A DNA stretch of 64,000 nt from CAZKVJ01 sp964556225 (GCA_964556225.1 CAZKVJ010000006.1:1-64000); one strand, 5' to 3'; shown: positions 1 to 8,458, numbered from the stretch's first letter. Notes: generated from the letters alone by a model not told the origin. Numbers and translations: made by a program.

Positions 1-61
1 CCAACACAACGCCGCCTAGAGGTTGACTTAGGGAACTACCTGGTGGTGCCAGAACGGTGGG

Positions 62-406
62 TCAGGACCAGCCGAGCTCATCGAGGCGGGCGTCGTCGAT
101 GCCGAAGTGGTGGGCGACCTCGTGCAGCACCGTCACCCGGACCTCCTCGACGACGTCGTCCTCGGTGACACAGGCGCGCAGCGTGGGCAATCGGTAGATC
201 GTGATGACGTCGGGGACGGCGAAGTCGTAGACGCCCCGCTCGGGCAGCGGGATCCCCTCGTAGAGCCCCAGCAGCTCGGGCTCGTCGGGATGCTGGTCGT
301 CGACGCGGATCACCACGTTGTCCATCGCTGCCGCCAGCTCGTCGGGCAGCAGGTCGAGCGCCGCCGCGACCAGCCGCTCGAAGCGCCAGTGGGGGACGTC
401 GAGCAC
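62..406 (-). CDS. Metallopeptidase family protein (zincin-like)
   Basis: A 114-residue protein with a clear zinc-protease motif, HEVAHHFGIDD, near its C-terminus. This fits the small PF06262 'Zincin_1' metallopeptidase family of actinobacteria, which is normally about 110-140 residues. The substrate is unknown. The reading frame stays open much further upstream, but that part lies inside mrp and is compositionally a shadow. GTG at 404-406 gives the family's usual length and starts 4 nt after the mrp stop, so the two genes are probably co-transcribed. Fold confidence is high; function is unproven. Confidence 0.82.
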   Translation of the reverse strand: MLDVPHWRFERLVAAALDLLPDELAAAMDNVVIRVDDQHPDEPELLGLYEGIPLPERGVYDFAVPDVITIYRLPTLRACVTEDDVVEEVRVTVLHEVAHHFGIDDARLDELGWS

Positions 407-410
407 CGGT

Positions 411-1559
411 TCAGACGATCTTGAGGCTGGGGCTGAAGACCTTGCGGGGCTTGAGATCCACGGCGATCGTGCGGGCGATCGCGTGGAACGCTTGCGCAGC
501 CTCGCTGTCCGGCGCGACCGCAGTGATCGGACGGCCCTCGTCGGCCCCCTCGCGCAGCGCGGGGACCAGGGGCAGCTGGCCGAGCAGCGGTACGCCGAGC
601 TCGTCGGCGAGCTCCTGACCCCCGCCCGCGCCGAAGATCTCGTAGCGCCGGCCGTCGTCACCGGTGAACCAGGACATGTTCTCGATGATGCCCTTGACCG
701 GCAGGTTCACCTTCTCGGCCATCGCGGCCGACAGCCGAGCCACCTTCTGCGCCGCTGGCTGCGGTGTGGTGACGACGTAGACCTCGCCGCGGGGCAGGTA
801 CTGGCTGAGGCTGAGCGCGATGTCACCGGTTCCGGGCGGCATGTCGACGAGCAGGAAGTCCGGGTCATCCCAGAACACGTCGGTCAGGAACTGCTCGAGC
901 GCCTTGTGCAGCATCGGTCCCCGCCAGATCACCGCCTGGCCGTCCGGCACGAAGTAGCCGATGGACATGACCCGTACCCCCCACGCCTCGGGCGGCACCA
1001 GCATCCGGTCGATCACCACCGGATCGCGCTCGGCACCGAGCATCCGCGGGATCGAAAAGCCGTAGATGTCGGCGTCGACGATGCCGACGCGGTGCCCCTG
1101 TGCGGCGAGCGCGACCGCCAGGTTCGTCGTGACGCTCGACTTGCCCACGCCGCCCTTGCCGGAGGAGATGAGCAGCGGTCGGGTCCGTGAGCCCGGCTCG
1201 CTGAACGGGATGGCTCGGCCCTCGGCGTGGCCGTGGGCGTGGCCGGCGCCGGCCGTCGCCGCCGGGTCGCCGTGCAGCCGGCGGCGCAACGCCTCGCGCT
1301 CGCCGTCGCTCATGACGGTGAAGTCGAGCGTGACCGCGCTGACGCCGGACAGGGCGCCGACGGCGTCGCTGACGCGGCGCTGGATCTCGTTGCGCAGCGG
1401 GCAGCCGGGAACCGTGAGCGCGACCTGCACGGCGACCGCGCCATCGGCGGCGACGTCGGCGCGGCGCACCATGCCGAGCTCGACGATGCTGCGGTGCAGC
1501 TCGGGGTCTTCCACGGGGCGGAGCGCCTCGATGACCTGTTCGGTGGTGGGCACGGGCAT
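411..1559 (-). CDS. mrp: Mrp/NBP35 family Fe-S cluster carrier ATPase
   Basis: A 382-residue protein with an N-terminal DUF59/MIP18-like domain (about residues 5-80, containing DPELHRSIVELGMV) and a MinD/ParA-type ATPase domain with Walker A SSGKGGVGKSS and the ENMS segment. Mrp/ApbC proteins bind and transfer Fe-S clusters to apoproteins in the cytoplasm. The CxxC pair often found after ENMS is absent here (the segment reads ENMSWFTGDDGRRYE), so cluster binding may use other residues. Start ATG at 1557-1559 was chosen because the longer frame runs into the divergent promoter. The gene is divergent from a SufR-like regulator, consistent with Fe-S homeostasis. Confidence 0.9.
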   Translation of the reverse strand: MPVPTTEQVIEALRPVEDPELHRSIVELGMVRRADVAADGAVAVQVALTVPGCPLRNEIQRRVSDAVGALSGVSAVTLDFTVMSDGEREALRRRLHGDPAATAGAGHAHGHAEGRAIPFSEPGSRTRPLLISSGKGGVGKSSVTTNLAVALAAQGHRVGIVDADIYGFSIPRMLGAERDPVVIDRMLVPPEAWGVRVMSIGYFVPDGQAVIWRGPMLHKALEQFLTDVFWDDPDFLLVDMPPGTGDIALSLSQYLPRGEVYVVTTPQPAAQKVARLSAAMAEKVNLPVKGIIENMSWFTGDDGRRYEIFGAGGGQELADELGVPLLGQLPLVPALREGADEGRPITAVAPDSEAAQAFHAIARTIAVDLKPRKVFSPSLKIV

Positions 1560-1584
1560 GCGGGGACCCCCGGACGAATTTCCA

Positions 1585-1605
1585 CTACGGCGATAGGTAG
1601 AATAC
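1585..1605. promoter_or_regulatory. Divergent mrp / sufR-like promoter with imperfect inverted repeat
   Basis: TAGAAT at 1598-1603 is a -10 for the plus strand and lies 6 nt before the GTG at 1610 (leaderless). The overlapping TATTCT on the minus strand (1605-1600) can serve mrp. CTAC at 1585-1588 and GTAG at 1597-1600 form a short inverted repeat over the -10, a plausible autoregulatory operator. The operator role is inference. Confidence 0.5.
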
Positions 1606-1609
1606 CGGC

Positions 1610-2341
1610 GTGCCCTCGCCTGCACCCACCCCGGGCATGACCCCCGGCGCCTTCACCGCCACGGTCTCGGCCATCACCAACGCCTTCGGCGACCCGACCC
1701 GCCGGGCGGTCTACCTGTTCGCCCGTGAGCACGACGAGGGGGTCACGGCCTCGCAGGTGGCCGAGCGCTTCGGGCTGCACCCGAACGTGGCCCGCCACCA
1801 CCTCGACAAGCTCGCTGCCGGCGGCTACCTCGAGGTCACGGTCGAGCGAGGAACCGGTCGGGGGGCGGGCCGACCGTCCAAGCACTACCGCTCGACCGCC
1901 GACGATCCGTCGCTCGAGGTGCCCGTGCGCAGCGACGACCTCGTGCTGACGCTGCTCGGGCGGGCGCTGGCGCGCCTGCCGCGAGCCGAGGCCGAGTCGC
2001 TGGCCGAGGAGGTCGGCCAGGAGTACGGACGGGCCATGGCCGCGGGGCTGGTGGGCCCGGACGTGGCCGCCGGCCAGCGGTCGCTGCGCAGTGCGCTGCA
2101 CGCCGTCGCCGACGCGCTCACGGCGCACGGGTTCGCCGCCCACGCCGACCAGCGGAACGACCAGCTGCGCATCGTCAACAACCACTGCCCCTTCGGCGAG
2201 GTGGCGATCGAGCACCCCGTCATCTGCGCGGTCGACCGGGGCATGGTCAAGGGGATGCTCGAATCGCTGTACGGCGACGCCGATCCCTCGCTCGAGTCGT
2301 CGCTCCCCAAGGGCGACGCCGTGTGCGTCACGGCCGTGTGA
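1610..2341 (+). CDS. SufR/ArsR-like HTH regulator, probable Fe-S sensor
   Basis: A 243-residue protein. Residues about 15-85 form a winged helix (FGDPTRRAVYLF...GLHPNVARHHLDKLAAGGYL). The C-terminal half holds cysteines in NNHCPFGEVAIEHPVIC and a last one in DAVCVTAV, the arrangement of SufR-type repressors that carry a [4Fe-4S] cluster. It probably senses cluster status and controls the divergent mrp and other Fe-S genes. Start GTG 1610 lies 6 nt after a TAGAAT -10 (leaderless). An ATG at 1637 would also keep the HTH. The metal ligand assignment is inference. Confidence 0.78.
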   Translation: MPSPAPTPGMTPGAFTATVSAITNAFGDPTRRAVYLFAREHDEGVTASQVAERFGLHPNVARHHLDKLAAGGYLEVTVERGTGRGAGRPSKHYRSTADDPSLEVPVRSDDLVLTLLGRALARLPRAEAESLAEEVGQEYGRAMAAGLVGPDVAAGQRSLRSALHAVADALTAHGFAAHADQRNDQLRIVNNHCPFGEVAIEHPVICAVDRGMVKGMLESLYGDADPSLESSLPKGDAVCVTAV

Positions 2342-2390
2342 TCCGCCGTGGCGCCGCTACCGTGGCGCCACCGCAGAGGAAAGGACATCC

Positions 2391-2621
2391 GTGGACGTTC
2401 GCATCGGCGTCACCCAGGCCCCGCGTGAGCTCAACCTCGAGCTCGCCGACGACCAGCGCGATGAGCTGAAGGCCCAGATCGACGCTGCGCTGGGCGGCGC
2501 GGTCGACGTGCTCTGGATCACGGACAAGAAGGGCCGCCAGGTCGCGCTCCCCGCGGCCAAGATCGCCTACATCGAGATCGGCACCAACGACGGCGACCGC
2601 CGCATCGGCTTCGGGGGTTGA
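2391..2621 (+). CDS. DUF3107 family protein
   Basis: A 76-residue protein matching the actinobacterial DUF3107 pattern: VRIGVTQAPRELNLEL, an acidic helix, and the closing AKIAYIEIGTNDGDRRIGFG. Typical length for the family. No function is established. GTG 2391 is preceded by AGAGGAAAGG, a good ribosome binding site. It is followed directly by the first ArsA-like ATPase gene, whose start apparently lies just after this stop codon. Confidence 0.85.
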   Translation: MDVRIGVTQAPRELNLELADDQRDELKAQIDAALGGAVDVLWITDKKGRQVALPAAKIAYIEIGTNDGDRRIGFGG

Positions 2622-2622
2622 A

Positions 2623-3591
2623 CTGGCCCGACGCGTCGGCCTGCTCCACCGCCGGCTGCTGTTCGTCACCGGCAAGGGTGGCGTGGGCAAGACCACGGTG
2701 GCGGCGTCGCTCGCCGCCCTGGCGGCGGCGCGCGGGCAGCACACGCTCGTCTGCGAGATGGATGCCAAGGGGGCGCTGGCCGGAGCGTTCGACCGCCCGG
2801 CGTTTGGGTTCGAGCCCATCGAGGTGGAGCCCCTCCTCTGGGGCATGGCGATGAACACCGAGGACTCCCTGCGTGAGTACCTCCGCCTGTTCGCCCGCGT
2901 GCCACCGCTCGTGGCTCGCCTCGGTCCGCTGGCCCGCACCTTCGACTTCGTCGCCGACGCCGCCCCCGGCGTGAAGGAGATCCTGGCCGTCGGGAAGCTG
3001 TGCTACGAGGTCCGCGAGCAGCACTACGACCTGGTCGTGGTCGATGCCGAGGCCGCTGGCCACATCGTCGGTGAGATCACCGCGCCGAGCGCGATCAACG
3101 AGCTGGTGCACGTCGGGTTGGTGCGCGAGCAGACGGCGTGGATGCTCGACATCCTGGAGGACCCGGCCGCCACCGGGGTGGTGGTGGTGACGACACCGGA
3201 GGAGATGCCGGTCAACGAGTCGGCCGAGCTGATCGACCGGCTGATGGGCCAGACCGGCGTGGACATCGCTGCCGTGGTGGCCAACCGGGTGCTGCCGGCG
3301 CTGTTCGACCCTCGCGAGGAGGCGGTGTTCGACGAGCTGTGCGAGGCGGCGCCACGACGGCTGCTGGTCGACGTGGCCGGCCCGCGGGTGCTCGACGTGC
3401 TCGACGCCACCCGCCTCGCCGTGGCCCGGCGCAAGCTCGGCGTCGGTCACCTCGAACGCCTGGCCGAGCAGCTGCCGGCCGGGATCCCGATGCTGAGCGT
3501 TCCCGAGCTGTTCACCCGCAGCACCGGGCGCCGGGCGATCCAGCAGGTGGTCGAGGCGCTGTCCACCCAGCTCGACGGGGTCGAGGGGTGA
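2623..3591 (+). CDS. ArsA/Get3-like ATPase, first of a pair (Rv3679-like)
   Basis: About 322 residues. Deviant Walker A (VTGKGGVGKTTVAASLA) lies near residue 15-30, followed by DAEAAGHIVGEITAP (switch region) and VTTPEEMPVNESAELIDRL, typical of anion-transporting/ArsA-like ATPases. Mycobacterial homologues occur as an adjacent pair (Rv3679-Rv3680). No ATG, GTG or TTG lies between the in-frame upstream stop (2467) and the P-loop, whose valine GTG (2683) cannot be the start. CTG 2623, 5 nt after GGGGG, is the best candidate. The downstream partner overlaps by one base (TGATG). Confidence 0.85.
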   Translation: MARRVGLLHRRLLFVTGKGGVGKTTVAASLAALAAARGQHTLVCEMDAKGALAGAFDRPAFGFEPIEVEPLLWGMAMNTEDSLREYLRLFARVPPLVARLGPLARTFDFVADAAPGVKEILAVGKLCYEVREQHYDLVVVDAEAAGHIVGEITAPSAINELVHVGLVREQTAWMLDILEDPAATGVVVVTTPEEMPVNESAELIDRLMGQTGVDIAAVVANRVLPALFDPREEAVFDELCEAAPRRLLVDVAGPRVLDVLDATRLAVARRKLGVGHLERLAEQLPAGIPMLSVPELFTRSTGRRAIQQVVEALSTQLDGVEG

Positions 3592-4772
3592 TGGCTCGCG
3601 CTCGGCGCCCCCAGTCCGTCGGGCTCGACGCGCTGCTGGCGGCCAAGGAGATGGTGGTCGTGTGCGGCAGCGGCGGCGTGGGCAAGACGACCGTCGCCGC
3701 GGCGATGGCGGCGCGGGCGGCGGCCGAGATGGGTGGGCGGGTGCTGGTGCTGACCGTCGATCCGGCCCGACGGCTGGCGAACGCGCTGGGCATGCAGGCG
3801 TTCGGCAACGCCGAGACCCGGGTGACCGACGAGGCCTTCCGGGCGACCGGTGTGGAGCCGCGAGGTGAGCTGTGGGCGGCGATGCTCGACACCAAGGCCG
3901 GCTGGGACGAGCTCATCCGGCGCCACGCCCCGAACGCCCAGGTGCGCGAGTCGGTGCTGGCGAACCCCCTGTACCAGAACATCACCGGCCGGTTCGTGAA
4001 CAGCCACGACTACCTCGCCATGGAGCGGCTCTACGAGGTGCACACCACCGGGCGCTACGACCTCGTGGTGGTCGACACCCCGCCCACGCGCAACGCACTC
4101 GACCTGCTCGACGCACCGGGGCGGATGGCGGAGTTCTTCGGCAGCCGGCTCCTGAAGTGGCTGACCGTCCCGTACCGGTCCCGCTTGTTCACGATGGCGT
4201 CGCGACCCTTCTACCAAGTCGCCGACCGGATCCTCGGTTCGCGGTTCTTGCAGGACATCGCCGAGTTCTTCAGCCTGTTCCAGACGATGGAGCGGGGGTT
4301 CGTCCGGCGGGCCCACGAGGTCGAGCGCCTGCTCTCCGACGACCGCACCACGTTCATCGTCGTGTCCACCCTCGAGGCCGCTCCGGCCGCCGAGGCGCGC
4401 TTCTTCGTCGACGAGCTCACGAACCGGCGGTTGCCCCTCGGCGGGCTCGTGGCCAATCGGGTCCTGCCGCCCGCGCTGCGTGAGCGGGCGGTGGCCAGGT
4501 CGGCCGAGGTGCTCCGTGGGGCGCTCGACTCGTCCGCGCTCGCCGCCGACGCCGCCCGCGTCGTCGGCGAGCCCGAGCCGGTGGTGCACGACGTGCTCGC
4601 CCGGGCGGCCGAGCGCTTCCGCGACATCGCCGTCGTCGCCAAGCGAGAGGCCGAGCGCCACAGCGAGCTGGCCGCCGTGGCGCCGGTCCTGGCCACCGTG
4701 GCGGCCCTCGACGCCGACGTCACCGACCTGGGTGGGTTGCTGCGCCTCGGTGCCGAGCTGTGGCGATCCTGA
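3591..4772 (+). CDS. ArsA/Get3-like ATPase, second of a pair (Rv3680-like)
   Basis: A 393-residue protein with P-loop VVVCGSGGVGKTTVAAA (about residues 19-36), TVDPARRLANALG, and VVVDTPPTRNALDLLDAP as the switch II/Walker B region. It belongs to the ArsA anion-transporting ATPase superfamily. Paired ArsA-like ATPases are thought to act as a heteromeric complex in mycobacteria. ATG 3591 overlaps the upstream stop as TGATG, indicating translational coupling. The much longer upstream frame overlaps the first ATPase and is a shadow. No arsenite efflux pump gene (arsB) is nearby, so arsenic export is not indicated. Confidence 0.88.
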   Translation: MARARRPQSVGLDALLAAKEMVVVCGSGGVGKTTVAAAMAARAAAEMGGRVLVLTVDPARRLANALGMQAFGNAETRVTDEAFRATGVEPRGELWAAMLDTKAGWDELIRRHAPNAQVRESVLANPLYQNITGRFVNSHDYLAMERLYEVHTTGRYDLVVVDTPPTRNALDLLDAPGRMAEFFGSRLLKWLTVPYRSRLFTMASRPFYQVADRILGSRFLQDIAEFFSLFQTMERGFVRRAHEVERLLSDDRTTFIVVSTLEAAPAAEARFFVDELTNRRLPLGGLVANRVLPPALRERAVARSAEVLRGALDSSALAADAARVVGEPEPVVHDVLARAAERFRDIAVVAKREAERHSELAAVAPVLATVAALDADVTDLGGLLRLGAELWRS

Positions 4773-4819
4773 GCCGAGCGCCGCGCGTCGGGCAGACTGA
4801 CCGGCCGACAGGAGGAACG

Positions 4820-6307
4820 ATGCGAACCCTCGCCGAGCTCGCCCGCGAGCACACGTCGCTCGATCGCGACGAGATCACCCACCTCCAGCACCTCGTCTCC
4901 GAGTGGGGGATGCTGGCGGACTTCTGCTTCGCCGACCTGCTCTTGTACCTGCCGGTCGGGGAGGGGCGCTGGGTCGTGGTGGGACAGGTCCGTCCGGCGA
5001 CGAGCCAGACGCTGTACATCTCGGACTGGGTCGGCAGCTGGGCGAACGACTCCGAGCGGCCGCTGCTCGCCGCCGCACTCGAGCAGGGCGAGATCGTCGA
5101 GGGCGAGATCGAGGTGGAGGGCCTCCCCGAGCCGGCCCGCATGATGGCCATCCCGGTGCGCTGCCCCGGGTGCCCCCCGTTCGCCGTGCTCACCCGGGAG
5201 TGGTCGCCGCGCACCGGTCGCCCGCCGGGCGAGCTCGAGCGGACCTACCTCGGGATCTTCCAGCGCTTCGCCGTGATGATCGCCGAAGGAGCGTTCCCGT
5301 TCCCCGGGCGCGGCGACGACTCGAGCGTGGCGCCCCGCGTGGGCGACGGCGTGATGGTGCTCGACGCCGACGCTCGCGTGGCGTACGCGTCGCCGAACGC
5401 CGTGTCGGCGCTGCACCGCGTGGGCATCAGCGCGAACCTGGTCGGCCAGCACCTGGCGGAGTTCGGGTTCATCGACAGCCCCGTGCGGCAGGCCTTCGAG
5501 CGCCTCGAACCCGTGATCGAGGAGTTCGACCAGACCCCCGAGGTCACCCTGTTGGTGCGCTGTCTGCCGATCCTGGCCGGCGGCGAGGTGGCCGGCGGGG
5601 TCCTCCTGCTGCGCGACGTCACCGAGCTGCGCCGGCGTGACCGGCTGCTGCTCACGAAGGACGCCACGATCCGCGAGATCCACCACCGGGTGAAGAACAA
5701 CCTGCAGACGATCTCGTCCCTGCTGCGGCTCCAGGCTCGCCGGCTCACCAACGACGAGGCCAAGGCGGCGGTCGCCGAGTCGGTCCGGCGGATCCGCACG
5801 ATCGCGCTCGTCCACGAGACGCTCTCTCGCGATCCCGGCGAGGACGTGGCGTTCATCGAGATCGTCCGGCCGTTGCTGCGCCTGGCGGAGGAGGGCCTGC
5901 AGTCACCGGATCGACCGGTGCGGTTCGTGGTGCACGGCGACGGCGGGCGCCTGCCGGCCACGATCGCCACCCCGCTGTCGGTCGTGCTCACCGAGCTGCT
6001 GCAGAACGCCGTCGACCACGGCTTCCCCGAGGGCAGCCGCGGTGGCACCGTGGTCGTCGCCCTCGCCAGCGACGGTCACCACCTCCACATCAAGGTGACC
6101 GACGACGGCCGCGGGATCCCCCCCGGGTTCGATCTCGACCGAGCGACCGGGCTCGGCCTGTCGATCGTGCGGACGCTGGTGACCACCGAGCTGGGGGGAA
6201 CGATCGTGATGGCCCCCGCCACGGCTGGCGATGCGCAGGCCGCCGGGTTGGATCCGGCACGCCCGGGCGCGCTCGTGGACCTGCGCGTGCCGCTCGAGTC
6301 CTCCTGA
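4820..6307 (+). CDS. pdtaS: PdtaS-like sensor histidine kinase (GAF-PAS-HisKA_2-HATPase)
   Basis: A 495-residue cytosolic kinase with no membrane segments. The N-terminal GAF-like domain (about 1-150, with a CPGCPP cysteine pair) is followed by a PAS domain (about 175-290). The HisKA_2 phosphoacceptor REIHHRVKNNLQTISSLLRLQ is near residue 285, and the HATPase has ELLQNAVDHGFPEG and DDGRGIP...GLGLSIVRTLV. This matches mycobacterial PdtaS (Rv3220c), which signals to an antiterminator response regulator. ATG 4820 follows AGGAGG. It converges on a whiB1-like gene, the same pairing as Rv3219/Rv3220c. No PdtaR partner is in the window. Confidence 0.88.
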   Translation: MRTLAELAREHTSLDRDEITHLQHLVSEWGMLADFCFADLLLYLPVGEGRWVVVGQVRPATSQTLYISDWVGSWANDSERPLLAAALEQGEIVEGEIEVEGLPEPARMMAIPVRCPGCPPFAVLTREWSPRTGRPPGELERTYLGIFQRFAVMIAEGAFPFPGRGDDSSVAPRVGDGVMVLDADARVAYASPNAVSALHRVGISANLVGQHLAEFGFIDSPVRQAFERLEPVIEEFDQTPEVTLLVRCLPILAGGEVAGGVLLLRDVTELRRRDRLLLTKDATIREIHHRVKNNLQTISSLLRLQARRLTNDEAKAAVAESVRRIRTIALVHETLSRDPGEDVAFIEIVRPLLRLAEEGLQSPDRPVRFVVHGDGGRLPATIATPLSVVLTELLQNAVDHGFPEGSRGGTVVVALASDGHHLHIKVTDDGRGIPPGFDLDRATGLGLSIVRTLVTTELGGTIVMAPATAGDAQAAGLDPARPGALVDLRVPLESS

Positions 6308-6319
6308 GCGGGCGATCGG

Positions 6320-6619
6320 TCAGCCGGCCTGGAACGACCGCTGGCGGGCGGCGGCCCGCCGGCGGATCGCTCGACGCTCCTCTTCGGAGGTGCCACCCCA
6401 GATGCCCGAGTCCTGGTTGGTCTCGAGCGCGAAGTTCAGGCACTCCGTCCTGACCGGGCAGTCACCGCACACCTGCTTGGCCCGATCGATCTGGACCAGC
6501 GCGTGCCCGGTCGTGCCGACGGGGAAGAAGAGGTCGGGGTCGGTGTCGCGGCAGAGCGCGCCGCGACGCCAGCTGTAGTCCGCATTGCCGAGGGCGAGGC
6601 TGGACGCGAGGATCGACAC
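6320..6619 (-). CDS. whiB1: WhiB-family Fe-S transcription factor (WhiB1-like)
   Basis: A 99-residue protein with the four WhiB cysteines at positions 23, 51, 54 and 60 (C-X27-C-X2-C-X5-C), the GIWGG turn, and a basic tail EERRAIRRRAAARQR that contacts DNA. The segment DTDPDLFFPVG and the DSGIWGGTSEEERRA region most resemble WhiB1. In mycobacteria WhiB1 carries an NO-sensitive [4Fe-4S] cluster and binds the sigma factor. GTG 6617-6619 is preceded by AGGAG. The gene ends 12 bp from the convergent pdtaS-like gene. Confidence 0.93.
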   Translation of the reverse strand: MSILASSLALGNADYSWRRGALCRDTDPDLFFPVGTTGHALVQIDRAKQVCGDCPVRTECLNFALETNQDSGIWGGTSEEERRAIRRRAAARQRSFQAG

Positions 6620-6704
6620 GTCAGTGCTCCTAGGGGGAACCGGCGGAGGACGTGCGTCGCGCGGGTTCCGGCTGGATGAACGGCACGTGACGCACGAGTG
6701 CGCA

Positions 6705-6733
6705 AGGGTAAGCGGATTGGCAGGGGAGGACAA
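6705..6733 (-). promoter_or_regulatory. Promoter of whiB1-like gene
   Basis: On the minus strand TTGTCC (6733-6728) and TACCCT (6710-6705) are separated by exactly 17 bp. This predicts a start near 6698 and a leader of about 80 nt before the GTG. The rest of the 6620-6799 intergenic region shows no further gene. Confidence 0.55.
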
Positions 6734-6799
6734 GGGCCAAGGTCCCGCCGGGAGGTGCCGCGCGTCACGTCGGGGAGCCACCTGGTAGAGAAGCGACCG

Positions 6800-7507
6800 A
6801 TGTCGCCTCGATCGATCCCGCAGATCATCGCTCATCGCGGCGCGTCGCGCGCCGAACGTGAGAACACGGTGCAAGCCTTCCGGCGGGCCGCGGAGCTCGG
6901 TGCCGACGCCGTGGAGCTCGACGTGCGCCGCACCCTCGACGGCGAGCTCATCGTGCACCACGACGCGCACCTCGGCGACGGGCGGGCGCTCGTCGAGCTC
7001 CCCGCGGCCGCGCTCCCTGCCCACGTCCCCACGCTGGCCGCCGCCCTCGATGCCTGTGCCGGGATGTGGGTGAACCTGGAGATCAAGAACAGCCCGGACG
7101 ATCCCGACCATGATCCGGGTGACCGGGTGGCCGACGCCGTGGTCGATCACCTGCGGGCCCGGCGGGCGGCCGGCGACGGCGTCGAGCGGTGGCTGATCTC
7201 CTCGTTCCGGCGGGCGACGATCGAGCACGTGCACGCCGCCTGGCCGGCGCTGCCGACGGCGTGGCTGACGGTCGACGTCCCCGACGGAGCGGTGGACGAT
7301 CTCGTCCGGCACGGGCACCGCGCCCTGCACCCGTGGTACGGGTTCGTCACCGCCGAGCTCGTGGAGCGCTGCCGAGTCGCCGGGCTCGCGCTCAACACCT
7401 GGACCTGCGACGAGCCGGACTGGATCAGGAACCTCGCCGCCTGGGGGGTCGACGGCATCTGCACGAACGTCCCCGACCTGGCCCGTGAGGTGCTCACCGG
7501 CGCGTGA
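6800..7507 (+). CDS. Glycerophosphodiester phosphodiesterase
   Basis: A 235-residue cytosolic GDPD/TIM-barrel enzyme that hydrolyses glycerophosphodiesters to sn-glycerol 3-phosphate and an alcohol. Visible motifs are IIAHRGASRAERENTVQAF with the catalytic HRG and EN, ELDVRRTLDGELIVHHD with metal ligands and the second histidine, and the C-terminal WTCDEPDWIRNLAAWGVDGICTNVPDL. There is no signal peptide, so it probably acts inside the cell like UgpQ. ATG 6800 was chosen because it places the HRG motif at the N-terminus as in the family; the longer frame adds low-quality sequence. Confidence 0.9.
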   Translation: MSPRSIPQIIAHRGASRAERENTVQAFRRAAELGADAVELDVRRTLDGELIVHHDAHLGDGRALVELPAAALPAHVPTLAAALDACAGMWVNLEIKNSPDDPDHDPGDRVADAVVDHLRARRAAGDGVERWLISSFRRATIEHVHAAWPALPTAWLTVDVPDGAVDDLVRHGHRALHPWYGFVTAELVERCRVAGLALNTWTCDEPDWIRNLAAWGVDGICTNVPDLAREVLTGA

Positions 7508-7531
7508 GCCCGAACGGCTCAGACCTCCGGA

Positions 7532-8458
7532 TCAAAGGCGCGGCAGCACCAGGCGGACGGCGTCGGGCACGTGGTGGAGCTCGAGCCGGCGCGTCTCGCC
7601 GAGGTAGTCACCGTCGACCTGGTAGGGGAAGGGGGTCGAGTGCTCGACGACGGCTGACGTGACGCCGGTGCTGAGCGCCAGGTGCTCGGTGGGCTTCACA
7701 CCCCCGCCGCGCAACGCCCCGGCGAGCGAGCCCAGCACCGCCAGCGCCGACATGGTGCGAAACGTCGCCACCACGAGCGGCTGGTCGAGCCGGGCGGCCG
7801 GTGACAGGTCGAGCGGGCGGTTGCCGAGGTACGTGTAGGGGTTGGTGTTCAGCACCACGGTGAAGTACCCGTCCGGGACGCTGGCATGGCCGCCGTCTGC
7901 CTCGACGGCGACCGAGAAGTGGGGGGCGTGGCGGTCGTATCCGACGAGCCAGGTCCGCAGCGCGGCGTAGATGAACAGCGGATGGCCCGCCCACCGCTTC
8001 AGCGAGGCCCGCCGCTCGACCTGGCGCACGACCGCCGCGTCGAAGCCGATGCCCGTGTGGAAGCAGAAGTAGCGACCGTTGACCATGCCGAGCCCGACCG
8101 GGCTCAACAGCCCGTCGTCGAGCCCGCCGGCCAGCAGGCGAGCCGCCGCGACCGGGTCGTTCGGCATGCCGAGCGTTCGGGCGAACACGTTGGTGGACCC
8201 CCCCGGGAGCACCCCGAGCGCGGTGTCGGTGCCGGCGACACCGGTGGCCACCTCGTTGAGGGTGCCGTCCCCGCCGAACGCCACCACCACGTCGAGGCCG
8301 CGCCGGGCGGCATCTTGGGCGAAGCGGGTGGCATGCCCGCGGCGGTTCGTCTCGACCACCTCGACCTGGTGGTGACGCGACAGCTCCTGGTGCACCACCA
8401 CGGTGTTCCGGGCGGTGACGGACGACGCGAACGAGTTGACCACCAGGAGGAGCCGCAA
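7532..8458 (-). CDS. Diacylglycerol/lipid kinase family protein
   Basis: A 308-residue DAGK_cat family member that phosphorylates a lipid such as diacylglycerol. It shows VVAFGGDGTLNEVATGV with the GGDGT nucleotide motif and LPGGSTNVFARTLG, followed by the beta-sandwich C-terminal domain. The start is TTG 8458, giving MRLLLVVNSFAS. A TACCGT -10 lies 8 nt upstream on the minus strand. It is divergent from etfB. Which lipid it uses cannot be told from sequence. Confidence 0.88.
   Translation of the reverse strand: MRLLLVVNSFASSVTARNTVVVHQELSRHHQVEVVETNRRGHATRFAQDAARRGLDVVVAFGGDGTLNEVATGVAGTDTALGVLPGGSTNVFARTLGMPNDPVAAARLLAGGLDDGLLSPVGLGMVNGRYFCFHTGIGFDAAVVRQVERRASLKRWAGHPLFIYAALRTWLVGYDRHAPHFSVAVEADGGHASVPDGYFTVVLNTNPYTYLGNRPLDLSPAARLDQPLVVATFRTMSALAVLGSLAGALRGGGVKPTEHLALSTGVTSAVVEHSTPFPYQVDGDYLGETRRLELHHVPDAVRLVLPRL

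Noticed and set aside
1..61. TTGACT near 24 as a promoter at the window edge
   Set aside because: No -10 hexamer at suitable spacing, and no gene start follows on that strand.
2683..3591. GTG 2683 as start of the first ArsA-like ATPase
   Set aside because: It would cut the Walker A motif in half; homologous sequence continues upstream.
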